Positions 1-11,291 of a DNA stretch of 64,000 bases are shown one piece after another. The translations under genes were made by a program, and so were the position numbers. Source of the stretch: Haemonchus contortus (lineage: Eukaryota > Nematoda > Chromadorea > Rhabditida > Trichostrongylidae); the NCBI GenBank assembly GCA_000469685.2, contig LS997563.1, positions 39,038,468 through 39,102,467 on the forward strand, read 5' to 3'. Under the pieces are notes generated by a model. That model saw only the letters and a list, made by a program, of their open reading frames with translations, had not been told where the DNA came from and searched no databases. Each line of letters starts with the position of its first letter. Position 1 is the stretch's first letter.

Positions 1-19
1 GACCAATCCTGTCTAAAGA

Positions 20-268
20 AACGCCCCGCATTCAACTTCCTCTTAAAGTCGCACATGCGTTTCGAAGAGTGCGTATGAGGCCTGACAATGACTTGTCATT
101 GCCAGCTGGTCTACTAGTGCTTTTCTCCTCCTATAGAGTCTGGTACCAATAAACCGACCTGGAAAGGTGAAAGGTCTTGTATGCCTGGGCAGGTGTCGAA
201 CCGTGACTCGATCCGCTGGCAGTACGTACGTGAAGTGAGCCACTTGCCACTTCACCACCTCCGCCCTA
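20..268 (-). repeat. tRNA-derived SINE copy D
   Basis: One of five copies in the window of a dispersed repeat of about 250-300 bp. Read on the minus strand it begins with GGGCGGAGGTGGTGAAGTGG, which resembles a Pol III A box. A degraded B box (normally GGTTCGAATC) follows about 50 bases on, and then the family-specific body with the motif GGTACCAGACTC. This copy is diverged and its 3' end is not sharp. It abuts the palindromic element that starts at 278. The tRNA origin is inferred from the A/B box spacing, which is clearest in the copy at 19475-19708. Confidence 0.7.
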
Positions 269-277
269 CTAATGACC

Positions 278-1106
278 GGGTGTGCGAATATATTTTCGAT
301 CGCACCTAATCAAGCTGGCCTCGCACCTAGGCGCGAAGTGACCTTAATGAGGTGCGAAGACTACGCCCACAGCTTCCCACTTTCGCAGAATTCAACTTTG
401 ACTCTACAGAGTCGCGACCAGGGCGCTTTATACGAGAGAGGCAGGTAACTAAGCAAAGTAGAAGTAGAGTTTTTATCAAAAGAATTCCAAGTGCAGAATA
501 TGCATATAGGTTTGAGAAGGTGCGCACGAACAAAAGTGAAGGGAGAGCAGAAGACATGGAAGTAACTCAATGGGACCTGCCATTGAAGTAAATGATGAGA
601 CTTCAGTGTAGTTTGTAGGGTAGAGCATGAATGAGCTTACTACATTATGTACATTCAGGGCATTGGTATGAATGTATAAGTGCACCGTGCACTCTGACCC
701 ATGAATGTAACCCTGCGAAATATGTACAAGAAAGGGGGACGAGGGCAGTTTACGAGATAAGCTTAGGCAACCTGTGGAGATAAAGGCTTACTTCAATAGG
801 AGTTGAGCCGTTTTTCCCATATTGCAGAAACTTAAGTCACATCTATATTGAATTTAACTATTATGCGTGGAAATAAAACTCTCAAAGCCTGATATTGGTA
901 CTTTTTCTTTCAAAAAAACTCATTTTTCAAAGAGGAACTCCACTTTTTAAACTGTCATTATCCTCGTTACTTGACAAGTTTTAACTCGATTTAGAGGGTG
1001 CGGGCAGCATAATTATAGCGTAGTCTTCGCACCTAATTAAGGTCACCTCGCGTCTAGGTGCGAGGCGAGCTTGATTAGGTGCGATCGAAAATTTATTCCC
1101 GTACCC
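278..1106. mobile_element. Palindromic TIR element, 9-bp TSD, non-autonomous
   Basis: Long terminal inverted repeats of about 80 bp run from GGGTGTGCGAATATATTTTC at the left to its near-complement ending at 1106. Both arms contain the motif TCGATCGCACCTAATCAAGC. The element is flanked by a direct repeat CTAATGACC at 269-277 and 1107-1115, read as a 9-bp target site duplication. The middle (about 360-1020) has no recognisable protein. A 9-bp duplication fits Mutator-like or Merlin-like transposons; the family is inference. It lies upstream of, or within a 5' intron of, the SLC41 gene. Confidence 0.75.
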
Positions 1107-1408
1107 CTAATGACCTTACCCAACGATAATTTTAGACCTCATTGCTTTTAATTCATCCTACCTTGCCTTACCCCTTACCTTATTTCCTTGGTCTTTTCGA
1201 TTAGAAGCCTTTCGACTGTGCAGTAGACCATTGGGATCAACGTAGGAAGCCATTTTCCTTCTCTGAATGACTCTGGATGTTCCAGGCTCATCGAGGCCGC
1301 CTCAGAGACTCGGGATATGCACGTCGAATACTCAGAAGCATAGCTCTTTTGGAGGTAGCCAGCTTTCGCGGAAGCTTCGTGTCATCGTTATTAGGAATGG
1401 ATTTACAG
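1107..1408. other. Unassigned stretch upstream of first recognised SLC41 exon
   Basis: No recognisable exon. The open frame from 1277 runs into the SLC41 exon at 1409, so the exon could begin as early as about 1285 (after TGTTCCAG). However, the extra residues do not resemble the family, and the acceptor ATTTACAG at 1401-1408 is preferred. The family's hallmark first-half motif (KGNLEM...SRLST) was not found between 1 and 1408, so the 5' exons probably lie beyond the window edge. Confidence 0.5.
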
Positions 1409-4400
1409 GCACAGGGCATTTTCATCAGCCTATTCTCAGTGCTCATAACGTTCGCATTGGAAGGTCTTTTGCAAAGCCGTAAAAAGCAACCGCCTGTAGG
1501 CGATTTCCTCTTCCTGGGATCAAACTCCCTGTTTGCAATGTGTATTGCAAGTGCAATCTCGTCAGTTGGTTAGTATTTTCGTAGTATTTTCGAACTTTTC
1601 GAAGTAAAAAAACAATATTCAAAATTGACTACGACCAAGTCAATAGCCTGGAAAGCTTAAAAACGTTATAAGTTCGAACATCATGGAAGAATAGAAAATT
1701 AGTCGCTCTCAATGGGCTTTTCTTGAGAATGGCAAGAAGAGCTTTAAAAAACGGGGTCGGTATGAAATCGCAGAGACATCAAGCCCATGTGAAGTTGCAC
1801 GGTTTAGTCATCATCATGAAGGGCTCCATATGCTGATTCCTGTATGTAAGTAAGGCAGTCAACGAAAATATGGGCCCTATCGACTGGCCGGTGGGCGGGA
1901 TGAGTACGGTAATGCAGTTTGAAGCCATGAGACAACTAAAAAACATTTGTTCAACGCCGCGGAAATGTGGAAATACGAGCCGAAGTTCCGTCACCCCTTT
2001 AGAATGTGAGGATGGTGACTGGTTACTGCCTTGTGACTTTGGAAGCTGGTTATGTAAGCCATGAGAAGGGGTTAAAGATTAACAAATGATTACCGTACCA
2101 ATGGTACAGGGATCGAATTTCGGATCGGATTTCATGGGAGGGGACTGAACGCCTCGCTCTCCTTGCTTCTGCCACTTGGGATATCCTACAAAAGTTGAAA
2201 CCATAGCGTTTGAGTTGGATGGTCAAGTAACTGAATAGTTAGAGTGAACCTCCTAATGTGTGGCGGTCACCTGTAAGAAAATCTCCAAATAAAAGTGAAT
2301 GCATTGCCCACCCGAGAGCAAAAACACCAGACTTACCCTCTGTGCTGAAAAAATGAACCTAGTGGTTCCTTGAATACAAAGTATATCTTCTCGTTTACAT
2401 CGATTACTGACTGATGGCTCTTACAGCCATGGTTGTGTTGGTGGTCTACAGTTACAGGAAAGCTATTAATCCGGACAATATTGGTACACCGATTGCTGCC
2501 AGTTGTGGTGATTTGCTAACGATAATGGCTATGGTACGACACTAGTTATTAGAGATGAATGGGAACTCATTAAATGCATCGGAAAATCCAAGTGTTGTCA
2601 TTACTATTGAAAACAACTAGTTTTCTGCTCCAAATTCCATCTACACATTATTGCCACAACGCCAGAATTGTTGGAAATAAATGATCTTCAGAAGTCACTA
2701 TAAGTCGTAAAGAGCTTTAGCTTCATTGAAAAGTATACTTTCAATCATCACGAGAGGTCCAGGAAGAGGAGGCTCTTAAGAGGAGGGTCTAAAATCGCTT
2801 TGGAATGGACATGAGTGAGCAGACCGGTAATATGCTGATAAGTGGACGAGGAACTTATCGGTCCACTTTCTGCTGAATTGAATTCATGCGGGAAGGGGGG
2901 GGGGGGGAGTGGGAAGAAGCGAAACTAACGTGAGCAATGGATCAACTTCATCACTACTAATATATGCTTCTACAAATAAGCAAGATAAGCAAACAAATGG
3001 ATAACTGAGCGTATCATGATCTTTGTCTCAATGTTTATGAAGTCGTTTGTTGGTAGATTTGAACTTTTGCAGCTTGTAATTGGAGTGTTCTACTATCCTA
3101 TCGCTATGGTATCCAACTGGATTTCCTGCAGCGTTATGGCTGCTTTTCTTGCTACAACACCGTTTTTTCTTTTCATAGCACGTAAGTTTCCTCTATACCT
3201 CTTCCTTTCTCTTCTATTCCTTGATGATTTATAAGTGACTATGCACCTATATTTCCCTAAATTCGGTGCCTAAACAGCCCCTGCGAACTGAACTACGACC
3301 ACGTTTCCTTGAGCGTTGAAAAGAGTGGGAGTAAAGAAGCCAGTAGAAATTAGCCTGATCACAGGTTTACCTAGTATTTTCATAAGCTTCTCGTGGGGGT
3401 TTTCAGTTTGGGAAACCCTTATGCTACACCAGCTCTATAGGTAGTCCATTGGCTAGCCTTTGTTCTGTTGCCCATTTCAGATAAAGACGACGAGGCCTGG
3501 ATAGCTGCGCGTCAACAGGGCCCGACATTCTTGCTGGCCGCTATTCTGTCCAGGTTGGTATTCTGTCGTCGTTTCCAAATTATCTACTCGAACACCCCTT
3601 CCTTCGGAGTTTCAGAGTATTTATTTCTTATTCAAGCATAGTTCAGTAGCAGAAGGGGTAGCAGCTGCCCACAGAACGTGTATCAGGTCGGATCTCGCTC
3701 GAACCCCAAACATTTGCTCCATGCCTGTTGCTTGAAGTGTAGCAGCATAGAATCGGCACTTCAATGATCCACAACTTCAGTCGCTAAAACAACTCAGATT
3801 TTAATCTGGACAATTTATGTTGCTTTTCTCCCTTACTAAAAGACTCCATATGCTCAAATTTACAGTTTACTAAACGAGTTCATAATATTCCTTCTTGAAC
3901 AAATGGCGAAGATAATGAGCTTCAAAAGAGAATGCGTTTTCATTCAGTAGGCTGACTGTTCCTATAACACTCCCTTTTCCAGCGCAGCCGGCCTTGTACA
4001 AGCATACGGTGCAATGAGTTTTCCCGAGCTCACCGTTTATCAACCGCTTGTGGCTGGTACATTTTCAAATTCTTCTAAAAAACGTTTCTACCAATTCTGA
4101 GGACGAAAATGTTCCTCTGCAATTCGGACGTCTTTCGTATACAACTATACGACGAATATCTACAGAACTGTTGTGGTTACAAATGTTACTAGGGCTATAA
4201 CTGTGTAGAGCTTTGAAGTTAGTATTACTTTCAGCAACCTCTGGAAATCGAGCCAGTGTACAGTCGGCTAGGATTTCATCGTATTTGAACACATATAAAG
4301 GACCAAATCGTCTGAAAATGCGATTAAATCCTTGGATTTACTACACCAGTGCAGGTAGAGTGGTCTACATGTAACACAGAGAGAGTTATAGCTGCGGACC

Positions 4401-5899
4401 ATGTTGATGTCAGAACATAAGCGTTGGTTAGGGGTTATTATCAGAAGGCAGTGATTACAATACTGGTAATGGATGATGTCTGCCAGTTAAGCAGTGGTTC
4501 TGATGAGGGTACGAGTACAGTGGCTGTTAGCTTTTAAGGTAATATAGAGAGAGGGTCCATTGTCGGTCGAAAACGGGAGCATTAGGACCGTGGCTCTCCA
4601 CAGAGCATGGGGGATGGGCGAGTTCCCTGTGATCCTTCAGAATCCCCCGTCCCTTACACACTTGCAACATCTCAGGTCGGGTAGAACAGATAGCGTGGAA
4701 CCGTGTAATTTGCTCATTATTCCGTCGTCTCCACCATACATCAGAGATTTCTTCGCTTCCGTTCACCTCTGTCAAGAGGCGTGACATGTGAGTGGGCGGA
4801 GTTCTTTACTGACAGTCAAAACTTCTGTGCTGTTCACAAAGATTCGAAATATTTGAATTATTTATTTATTTATTTATTTATTTAGTTTGCACTCTTGGTG
4901 CGCCCGAACAATTCAGAAAAATATAACGTAAGGCGACGAAAGAACGCAATTAACGAAACATTCCCGAGTGGTACTGCGTAAGCAGTCAGTGTAGTTCAAC
5001 CGCATTTCAGATCATGAAAGTAGAGCGGCGTTTTTGATATTGATGACTTCGGTACCGTACCAGTTAGCATTCGTTCTACTATCTCATGCTGTTGCCTATG
5101 TTGCCTTAGCACCACTCAGACTGAACATTCTATTTCTGCTCGGTTATCTTATTACCGTCTTTATACAGGTAGGATGTATCAGTTAAATTCCTAACAGTGA
5201 GCCTGTTTCCCAATAAGCCCATGACTTTCCTTCTGAACTGTTGAGGAAGATGTAGTAGTCAGCCGATCTTTACCCTTCTGTAATACGCCACGCATTCACT
5301 TATTAGACGGAACTTTAAATGCATTTGTTTAGAAGTTTACCAATACGATGGGTTACTGGACGAGCAATTCCATACGATTGAAAGGCTTGATGACTTAATT
5401 GATGACGAGATTCATTGAAAGATACGGTTGTGGGATATGCATGTGGTAGTGGTGCCACTTACGCTGTTCTAGCTCAGGCTCTCACTTCGAGCGACCAGAG
5501 CACCCCTTCCATTCTTCTGGGATGATTACATGGTACCAAAATAAGCATCTAGGTACAGTGTCTTGTCTGGTACCTATAAGCTGGGTACTGTGAGAACACG
5601 GATCCGATTACCGGTTTTGATTACAACGATTCTGAAATGAAGGGCATGAAATAAGGTTCTGAGAAAACTTGTGAGGCCTGAACTATTACTTTCTCAACTG
5701 TCTAATCAAAAAACACCTCTGGTTATCATTTCAGAGTTTCATTCTGTTGTACTTGGCAGAAGTGGTGGTTTACTCGTTGTTTCATTTTGGCATCGATCCA
5801 GATTTACATGCAATTCCTTTACTAACATCAATCGGTGATCTATTGGGCACAGCACTACTCTTTGTACTCTTCCTATTAACGAGTATTTCACCAGAGTAA
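1409..5899 (+). CDS. SLC41: SLC41/MgtE-type magnesium transporter, 5'-partial
   Basis: A multi-pass membrane protein of the SLC41 (MgtE-like) divalent cation transporter family, expected to move Mg2+ across the plasma membrane or an organelle membrane. Eight phase-consistent exons: 1409-1568, 2427-2533, 3073-3181, 3481-3553, 3983-4056, 4235-4354, 5011-5168, 5735-5899 (stop TAA 5897-5899), about 321 residues. Family hallmarks seen: NPDNIGTPIAASCGDL closing the first MgtE repeat; GNRASVQSARISSYL opening the second repeat (exon 4235-4354, matching the family GNxxAVQxSRIST motif); and GIDPDLHAIPLLTSIGDLLG at the C-terminus. At least six hydrophobic segments are visible. The N-terminal half of the first repeat is missing and probably lies upstream of base 1. 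The gene converges on cct-1. An AATAAA-like signal sits near 6240. Confidence 0.9.
4856..4886. repeat. ATTT microsatellite in SLC41 intron
   Basis: About seven tandem ATTT units (AATTATTTATTTATTTATTT...), inside the intron between the exons at 4235-4354 and 5011-5168. Confidence 0.9.
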
Positions 5900-6503
5900 G
5901 GACCATCTTTTTAGAAATTACCTTTTTACCGATTTATTGACCAAATTAATGCGTAATACCGTAAAGAAGGGCCTTGCAACTTTCGAGAAATTATTTGGGC
6001 ATTGAACTGTAGCAACAGGGCAGTAAAAAGAAGGGACTCATTGTCAGTACCTTTCCTCTCGTCAAGAATTCCTCGGTGTTCTTTCATCATTCCCTATCTT
6101 TTTAAAATTTTGACATTTTTGAATTACAGGCTCCCCTACTAAAATGGGTATTTCAGGGTTGTCGTTGTCTCTGAACCACCATCGGGTCTGCTGGCGAATG
6201 CAAACAAAACTTGCTCTTACGAATAGACGCATTACCCATAATAAATTTAAATGTTACACCTTAGTAACATGTATTTCAAAGCACATTTTCAGAAAGAGAA
6301 CTAATAAGCTGGCAAGCAAAACATTTATGAACAGTCTAAAATGAAAAAGTTAAAGGATGATAACAAAACAAAACAATAATAACTGATGCGGAACGCATTA
6401 TGAGAAGATGGGCCAAAGCTGAACATGATGATCTTGATAAGACACCGAACCTGATCGGCAAACGTATAACAGACAAAAGACTTCCTATTACTTCCAAAGC
6501 ATC
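5900..6503. other. Convergent intergenic region SLC41 / cct-1
   Basis: 3' ends of the two convergent genes. AT-rich, with a possible SLC41 polyadenylation signal AATAAA near 6240. No other gene or repeat recognised. Confidence 0.6.
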
Positions 6504-9500
6504 TTACGCTCCGCACTCATCTTCATAATGCCGTGGCTCAGGCTTGTCCAGTTTGATAAGGTCATCAATACGCAAAATGGTTATAGCAGCTTCTGTCGCA
6601 AACTTGAGAGATTTCACCTGTAATCCAGCACATTTTATCCTGTTGTTAGCAAATTTATCGAAACGGTGCCAAAAGACCGCACCTTGCTCATAAGTGGTTC
6701 GATGACTCCGGCAACACGGTTGTCACGGATATCACCGTTCTCCAAGTCAAGGCCGGCCCTATAATAGGTGGCAAAATGATAGTGAATTATGAAGCAACGG
6801 AAACCTTGATCGAATAAAATGAGTGAGAAGATTGCCTTATTGAGTTTGTAATAGATATTCAAATACATACCATTTCAAATGCTGCAATTGTGCATTTGTT
6901 TGTGCCTTGTGATGGAAGGCTCGAAGCTTGGCTACGAGTTCAGTTGAGTCCTTCGCAGCATTGGCAGACAGTGTTTTGGGTATAACAAGAAGTGACTGTG
7001 CAAATTCGGCAACAGCAAGTTGCTCGCGAGAGGACTAAATTACAGTGAAAAATAAGTAAGCTCTATTATTTTTGCTCCATTTCTAGTAAAACAGCAATTC
7101 TAGACGTGAAGTACTGTTCAACTTGAAGATGGTAAAAAAATACCGACCAGTGTTGTTGCAAATGCTTCGAGCCAGACATTCAACGCTGTTTCCACTGCAC
7201 CACCACCTACAACTAGCCGGCGACTCTCTAGCACACGACGAACAACACAAAGTGCGTCGTGAACTGATCGTTCCATTTCATCAAGCATCACATCGTTTGC
7301 TCCTCTAGAACAACCGACAATAAAAAAAGGGAAACAACATTCTAGAAAGGAACACCGGCAATGTACCTGAGAATGATTGAACTAGCAGTACGTGCTTTCG
7401 GACCCTTGACAAGAATCAGCTCGTCATCGCTGATTCTCACCTGGACTACCTCCTCTGCGTGGCCAAGAAGGGACGCATCGAAAGTTTCTTCTCCTTCCAA
7501 GTTCGCCAGTGAACTCACTAGGGTTGCTGAAAGATTCATTAATGACTGCATAGTTCAAATCTATGAAGTGTCAAGAGTATTTCTTTTACTCTATCTAATA
7601 CGACAAAAAATCGTTACTTAGGTCGGTTTGAACGAACAATTCACGGAAAAGGATAAGAAATAAAAATTAAGAAAGCTGGCAAGCTAGCAAAGAGCAAGAG
7701 CAGCAAAGAAACTACTAATAAACACGTTAAGACCTTCTATGAAACTAACCGCCAGTAGCCTTTGCAATCCGCTTCAAGTCCGTCTTTTTACATCTTCGCA
7801 CTGCCATCGCACCCGCTTCAACGAACTGCTTCAAGCAGAGATCATCAATTCCTGAATGACATCCATAGTACTCCGAACATATGAAAGAACAAGAGAAGTA
7901 TGTAAGAAGGCGGTCGAGCGAACCTCCGGTAGTAAGAACAACAGTTGCTCCTGATTTCAATATTTTCTCAATTCGACGCTTCGTAATGTCGAACTCCCTT
8001 GAATAGATTTTCAAAACTAATAAGAACAGTGAGTCGCGACAGAAACTCACTCCCGTCGAATGGCTTCCAACTTCTCAGGGTTATCGACAACAATGGAAAT
8101 TCCAAGATGCATTTTGGCTTTTTGTAAAGAGAAATCCAAGCACGCAATTTTCGGATTTGAAACAAGAAGTGGCATAGCTGAAACACGAGCGAACAGTGCA
8201 ACAGTTAGGCATGTAACATGATTGTACAGAAGCAAATATTTCAGCTACTTCTTACCTTGGCTAGCAACGGTGCAGTTCAAAGCGTACCCTTTAATGAGCA
8301 TCGATTCACGAGCACTCTTTCCATGAGCTTTCAGAACATTAACGGCAGCAATTGGATAGGTAACCTATGACGAACATAATAACTTGAAATTAAACTAACA
8401 ACTAATCGGCGATCTTACTTTGCCAGCCGCATCCGTCACTTTTACTGCTTCGGCTGCATCGACACAAAGAGAAGCGAAGAATTCCGAATCTCTAGAAATC
8501 AAATATGTGTATTAGTAACAAGGAAAAGTCGCTGTATAGATACTCACGCTCCAATAAGTTTACTACTCATAGAAGTTTTTGCAGCTTCGATAAGTGATTG
8601 ACGGCCTAACTCATCGACAGAAAAAGACAAATTTTCCTGAAATGGAGTTGTTTGCTGGCAAGTTTGATCGACGTTCTGCTTACACGCAGGCGATTTCAAA
8701 TTATTCAAGCGCGAACAAGATTAAGTTAGGTAGTCGAGGGAAAAGTAACCCACACACATTGAAATTCAGGGGAGCAAACAAGCATAGGCAACAAACCTGC
8801 ATGTACTTTACAGCTTCCTTACACGCGAGTCTGTAACCATTTATAATGGTAGTAGGATGAAGTTTGTTCTTGACAAGCTCATCAGCCGCCTTCAGTAACT
8901 CAGCGGCAATGATGACTACTGAAGTCGTACCATCACCAACCTAAACAAATTTGTCATAAACCAAGGAATAATAGTTTCCTGGCTTGCCTGCAGCGGTCCA
9001 CAAAAAGTATCAATTAACAGTAAAACATTACTAAGCATATAAGTACTAAGCATGTTTCAAAAACTATAAAGAATAGCGGTGAGAACGATTAACCGGAAAT
9101 ATAATCAAATTACAAAAAAAAAGAAGAAGACAGCTGTAATAGTACGGATTTTTCAACATGGACATACAGCTAGTTAATAAGGGCATGGCAAATGCAGTCT
9201 CAATGTAATTTTTGTGGAAAATTTGAACTCAAGTTAAATTCTATTCCGCTCAAAATAACACGTCACCTCCTCGTCTTGAAGCTGCGCTAGTTCAACAAGG
9301 ACCTTCCCAGCTGGATGTTCTACTTCAAGTTGCTTCAGAATAGTAGCACCGTCGTTCGTCACAATGACATCCTTAAAACAATCTGCTCAGCACAAGATTG
9401 GCGTCAGAGCTAGAATTTAGGGCATCGTAATTACTGCTTCCAATTGTTTCTAATAGTTCTAACCAATACCTACGCATGTAACATAATGCAAATGTATTTG

Positions 9501-9992
9501 AAAATGCAGCAAAATGAACGAAACTTACCCCAACATCGTCAACGAGCATCTTGTCGAGGCCAACCGGACCAAGAGACGACTTCACGACGTTTGCGATTGC
9601 CACAGCAGCCATTACTTAAAGTTGAGACTTTGATACAAGTAAGCATAAAAGTAACGGATCAAATTCAACCTCTATTTTTTGAACTGGAAAAAAGAAAAAG
9701 GTTGGAAAGATAATAATTCGCTCATATACCCAACGATTCCCCTATTCACATCTCCGATTATCTGCTCAAACCCCCAAAGTCGAGCTTCCTCTTCGGTTTC
9801 CCAAGAAATAACCAGGTTCTGTTTCTGGAGGACCCTTGACCATCACCCCTTTTGTATCCGAAAATGATCCTGAACAGTCAGAACTGTATTAAAGATTAGA
9901 TCAAGAAAATCCTCACCATTCTGTGTGCGAATGCTTTGACCGGTTGTACGTTTACCCGTAAGGGCGAGGAGAGCTTCGGCACCAGATGCCAT
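6504..9992 (-). CDS. cct-1: T-complex protein 1 subunit alpha (CCT1)
   Basis: Alpha subunit of the cytosolic group II chaperonin CCT/TRiC, the ATP-driven ring that folds actin, tubulin and other substrates. Fifteen exons with consistent phases (high to low): 9992-9917, 9614-9529, 9371-9267, 8940-8797, 8636-8548, 8491-8419, 8364-8256, 8177-8051, 7997-7924, 7851-7750, 7526-7367, 7304-7148, 7034-6871, 6758-6683, 6617-6504; 551 residues, the usual family length. Diagnostic motifs: [15 protein letters not shown] and TNDGATILK near the N-terminus; the nucleotide-binding GDGTT (about residue 91); [32 protein letters not shown]; and [12 protein letters not shown]. The alpha-specific stretch [17 protein letters not shown] fixes the subunit. 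Start: ATG 9992 gives MASGAEALL. The sequence CACAG just upstream on the minus strand could be a spliced-leader acceptor (inference). Confidence 0.97.
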
Positions 9993-11291
9993 TTGATTGA
10001 ATCAAAACAGTTCTCCTGTGAACGGCAAGTACAAATATCACGAAAAAAGAGACCAAATGTAAATAAAGGACATTAAATTCATCGTATCCCAAAATATCTA
10101 AAAACATTAGTTCACTAAGATTCGGAGCACAACAAGAAACTATTTTTTCAGAACTTCAACTTAGACTGAACAGCCACTTTGCCCACTTCTTGGAAAAATG
10201 TAAGAAACGGAATTTAGCCAAGAATATTCCCGTAAGAGATTCTGGAAACCAGCCAAAAGTGTGCGAACATACATTCGTGTCAGGACCTCGTTAACCCTTG
10301 CGAGTGCTTGCCCTATTCAATGCTGAGCAGCTGTTCGCTTTACAATTTATCGGGGAGGGTGGCTGCGTTAGTGTACGTGTTTAAGTTGTTGACCGATCTT
10401 CTAGTACTTACCATTAGGTTGTTCTGTAAGTACAGGGCCCGCTACAATTGTCTAAAATAGTTGTATAGTTGCGATTTATCGATTTCGGCCAACTACAAAG
10501 TAAGGGGTGAAGATTAGACTTGGTAAGTACTGTTTGAGAAGTAACTGTTGTTAGATTTGTCTTGTTGAGGTAGCAAAGCCTACTTAGGAAGAAAGCCTCG
10601 AACAGCATGCTCAGCTGCCAAAGTGGTGGCGGGGTGGCATCTAACAAGGGACAGTAGATGCTGTGGGCGGGTCGAAACTTTCGCTACACCCTCGTTTCTT
10701 ACCGAAAAAATTACTTTTCCGTTTTTCAACTTTCAAAAACATGACAGTGAACACTCACTAAATCCGTGGTCACACACCTTTGATGCTACACCTTACCGGT
10801 TCTATTTGGGAGAGTTGCCCTCTCTATTTTTCAATTTACACTCGCTTGATTAAGGAATTAACTTTGACCCTATTCGGAGTGGTACTCGGAGCAACGTAAG
10901 CCAGTCAATTAGTTGCTACTGCGAAACTGTAAATGAGTTTCGTGTCGTCCATAGCAGGAAGTAGAGTAGCACCAATATTTATGGTTGTATCTAATCAACT
11001 ATAACAAAATATATGTATGTAAGCCATCCTGGGGATGGAAAAATGCTTAGCTATCATTAATGTGGACCATTGGCAACTTTTGCAGGAATGGCAAATTAGA
11101 GATAAGACATGGAAAAAAACACAGCAGAAGTGCAAAATAGAATCAAGGCGATCATTTTCACAATGGTATAACCCAAAAACAATATGGATCGCTATAGTGA
11201 TCCTTCAATGAACAACATCTAACTACGTATACACGTCGTCATTCGCTCTTTTGAAGCATTGCAAATAGTTAAAGTTAAGCAATCGTGATAG
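9993..11291. other. Intergenic region between cct-1 and Dishevelled
   Basis: About 1.3 kb holding the cct-1 upstream region and the 3' flank of the Dishevelled gene. No recognised coding sequence; the short open frames (10414-10853) show no family motif. Confidence 0.5.

Noticed and set aside
4100..4170. Frame reading ...RLSYTTIRRISTELL, resembling the SLC41 SRIST motif
   Set aside because: The true motif exon is 4235-4354 (GNRASVQSARISSYL), with correct splice sites and phases on both sides.
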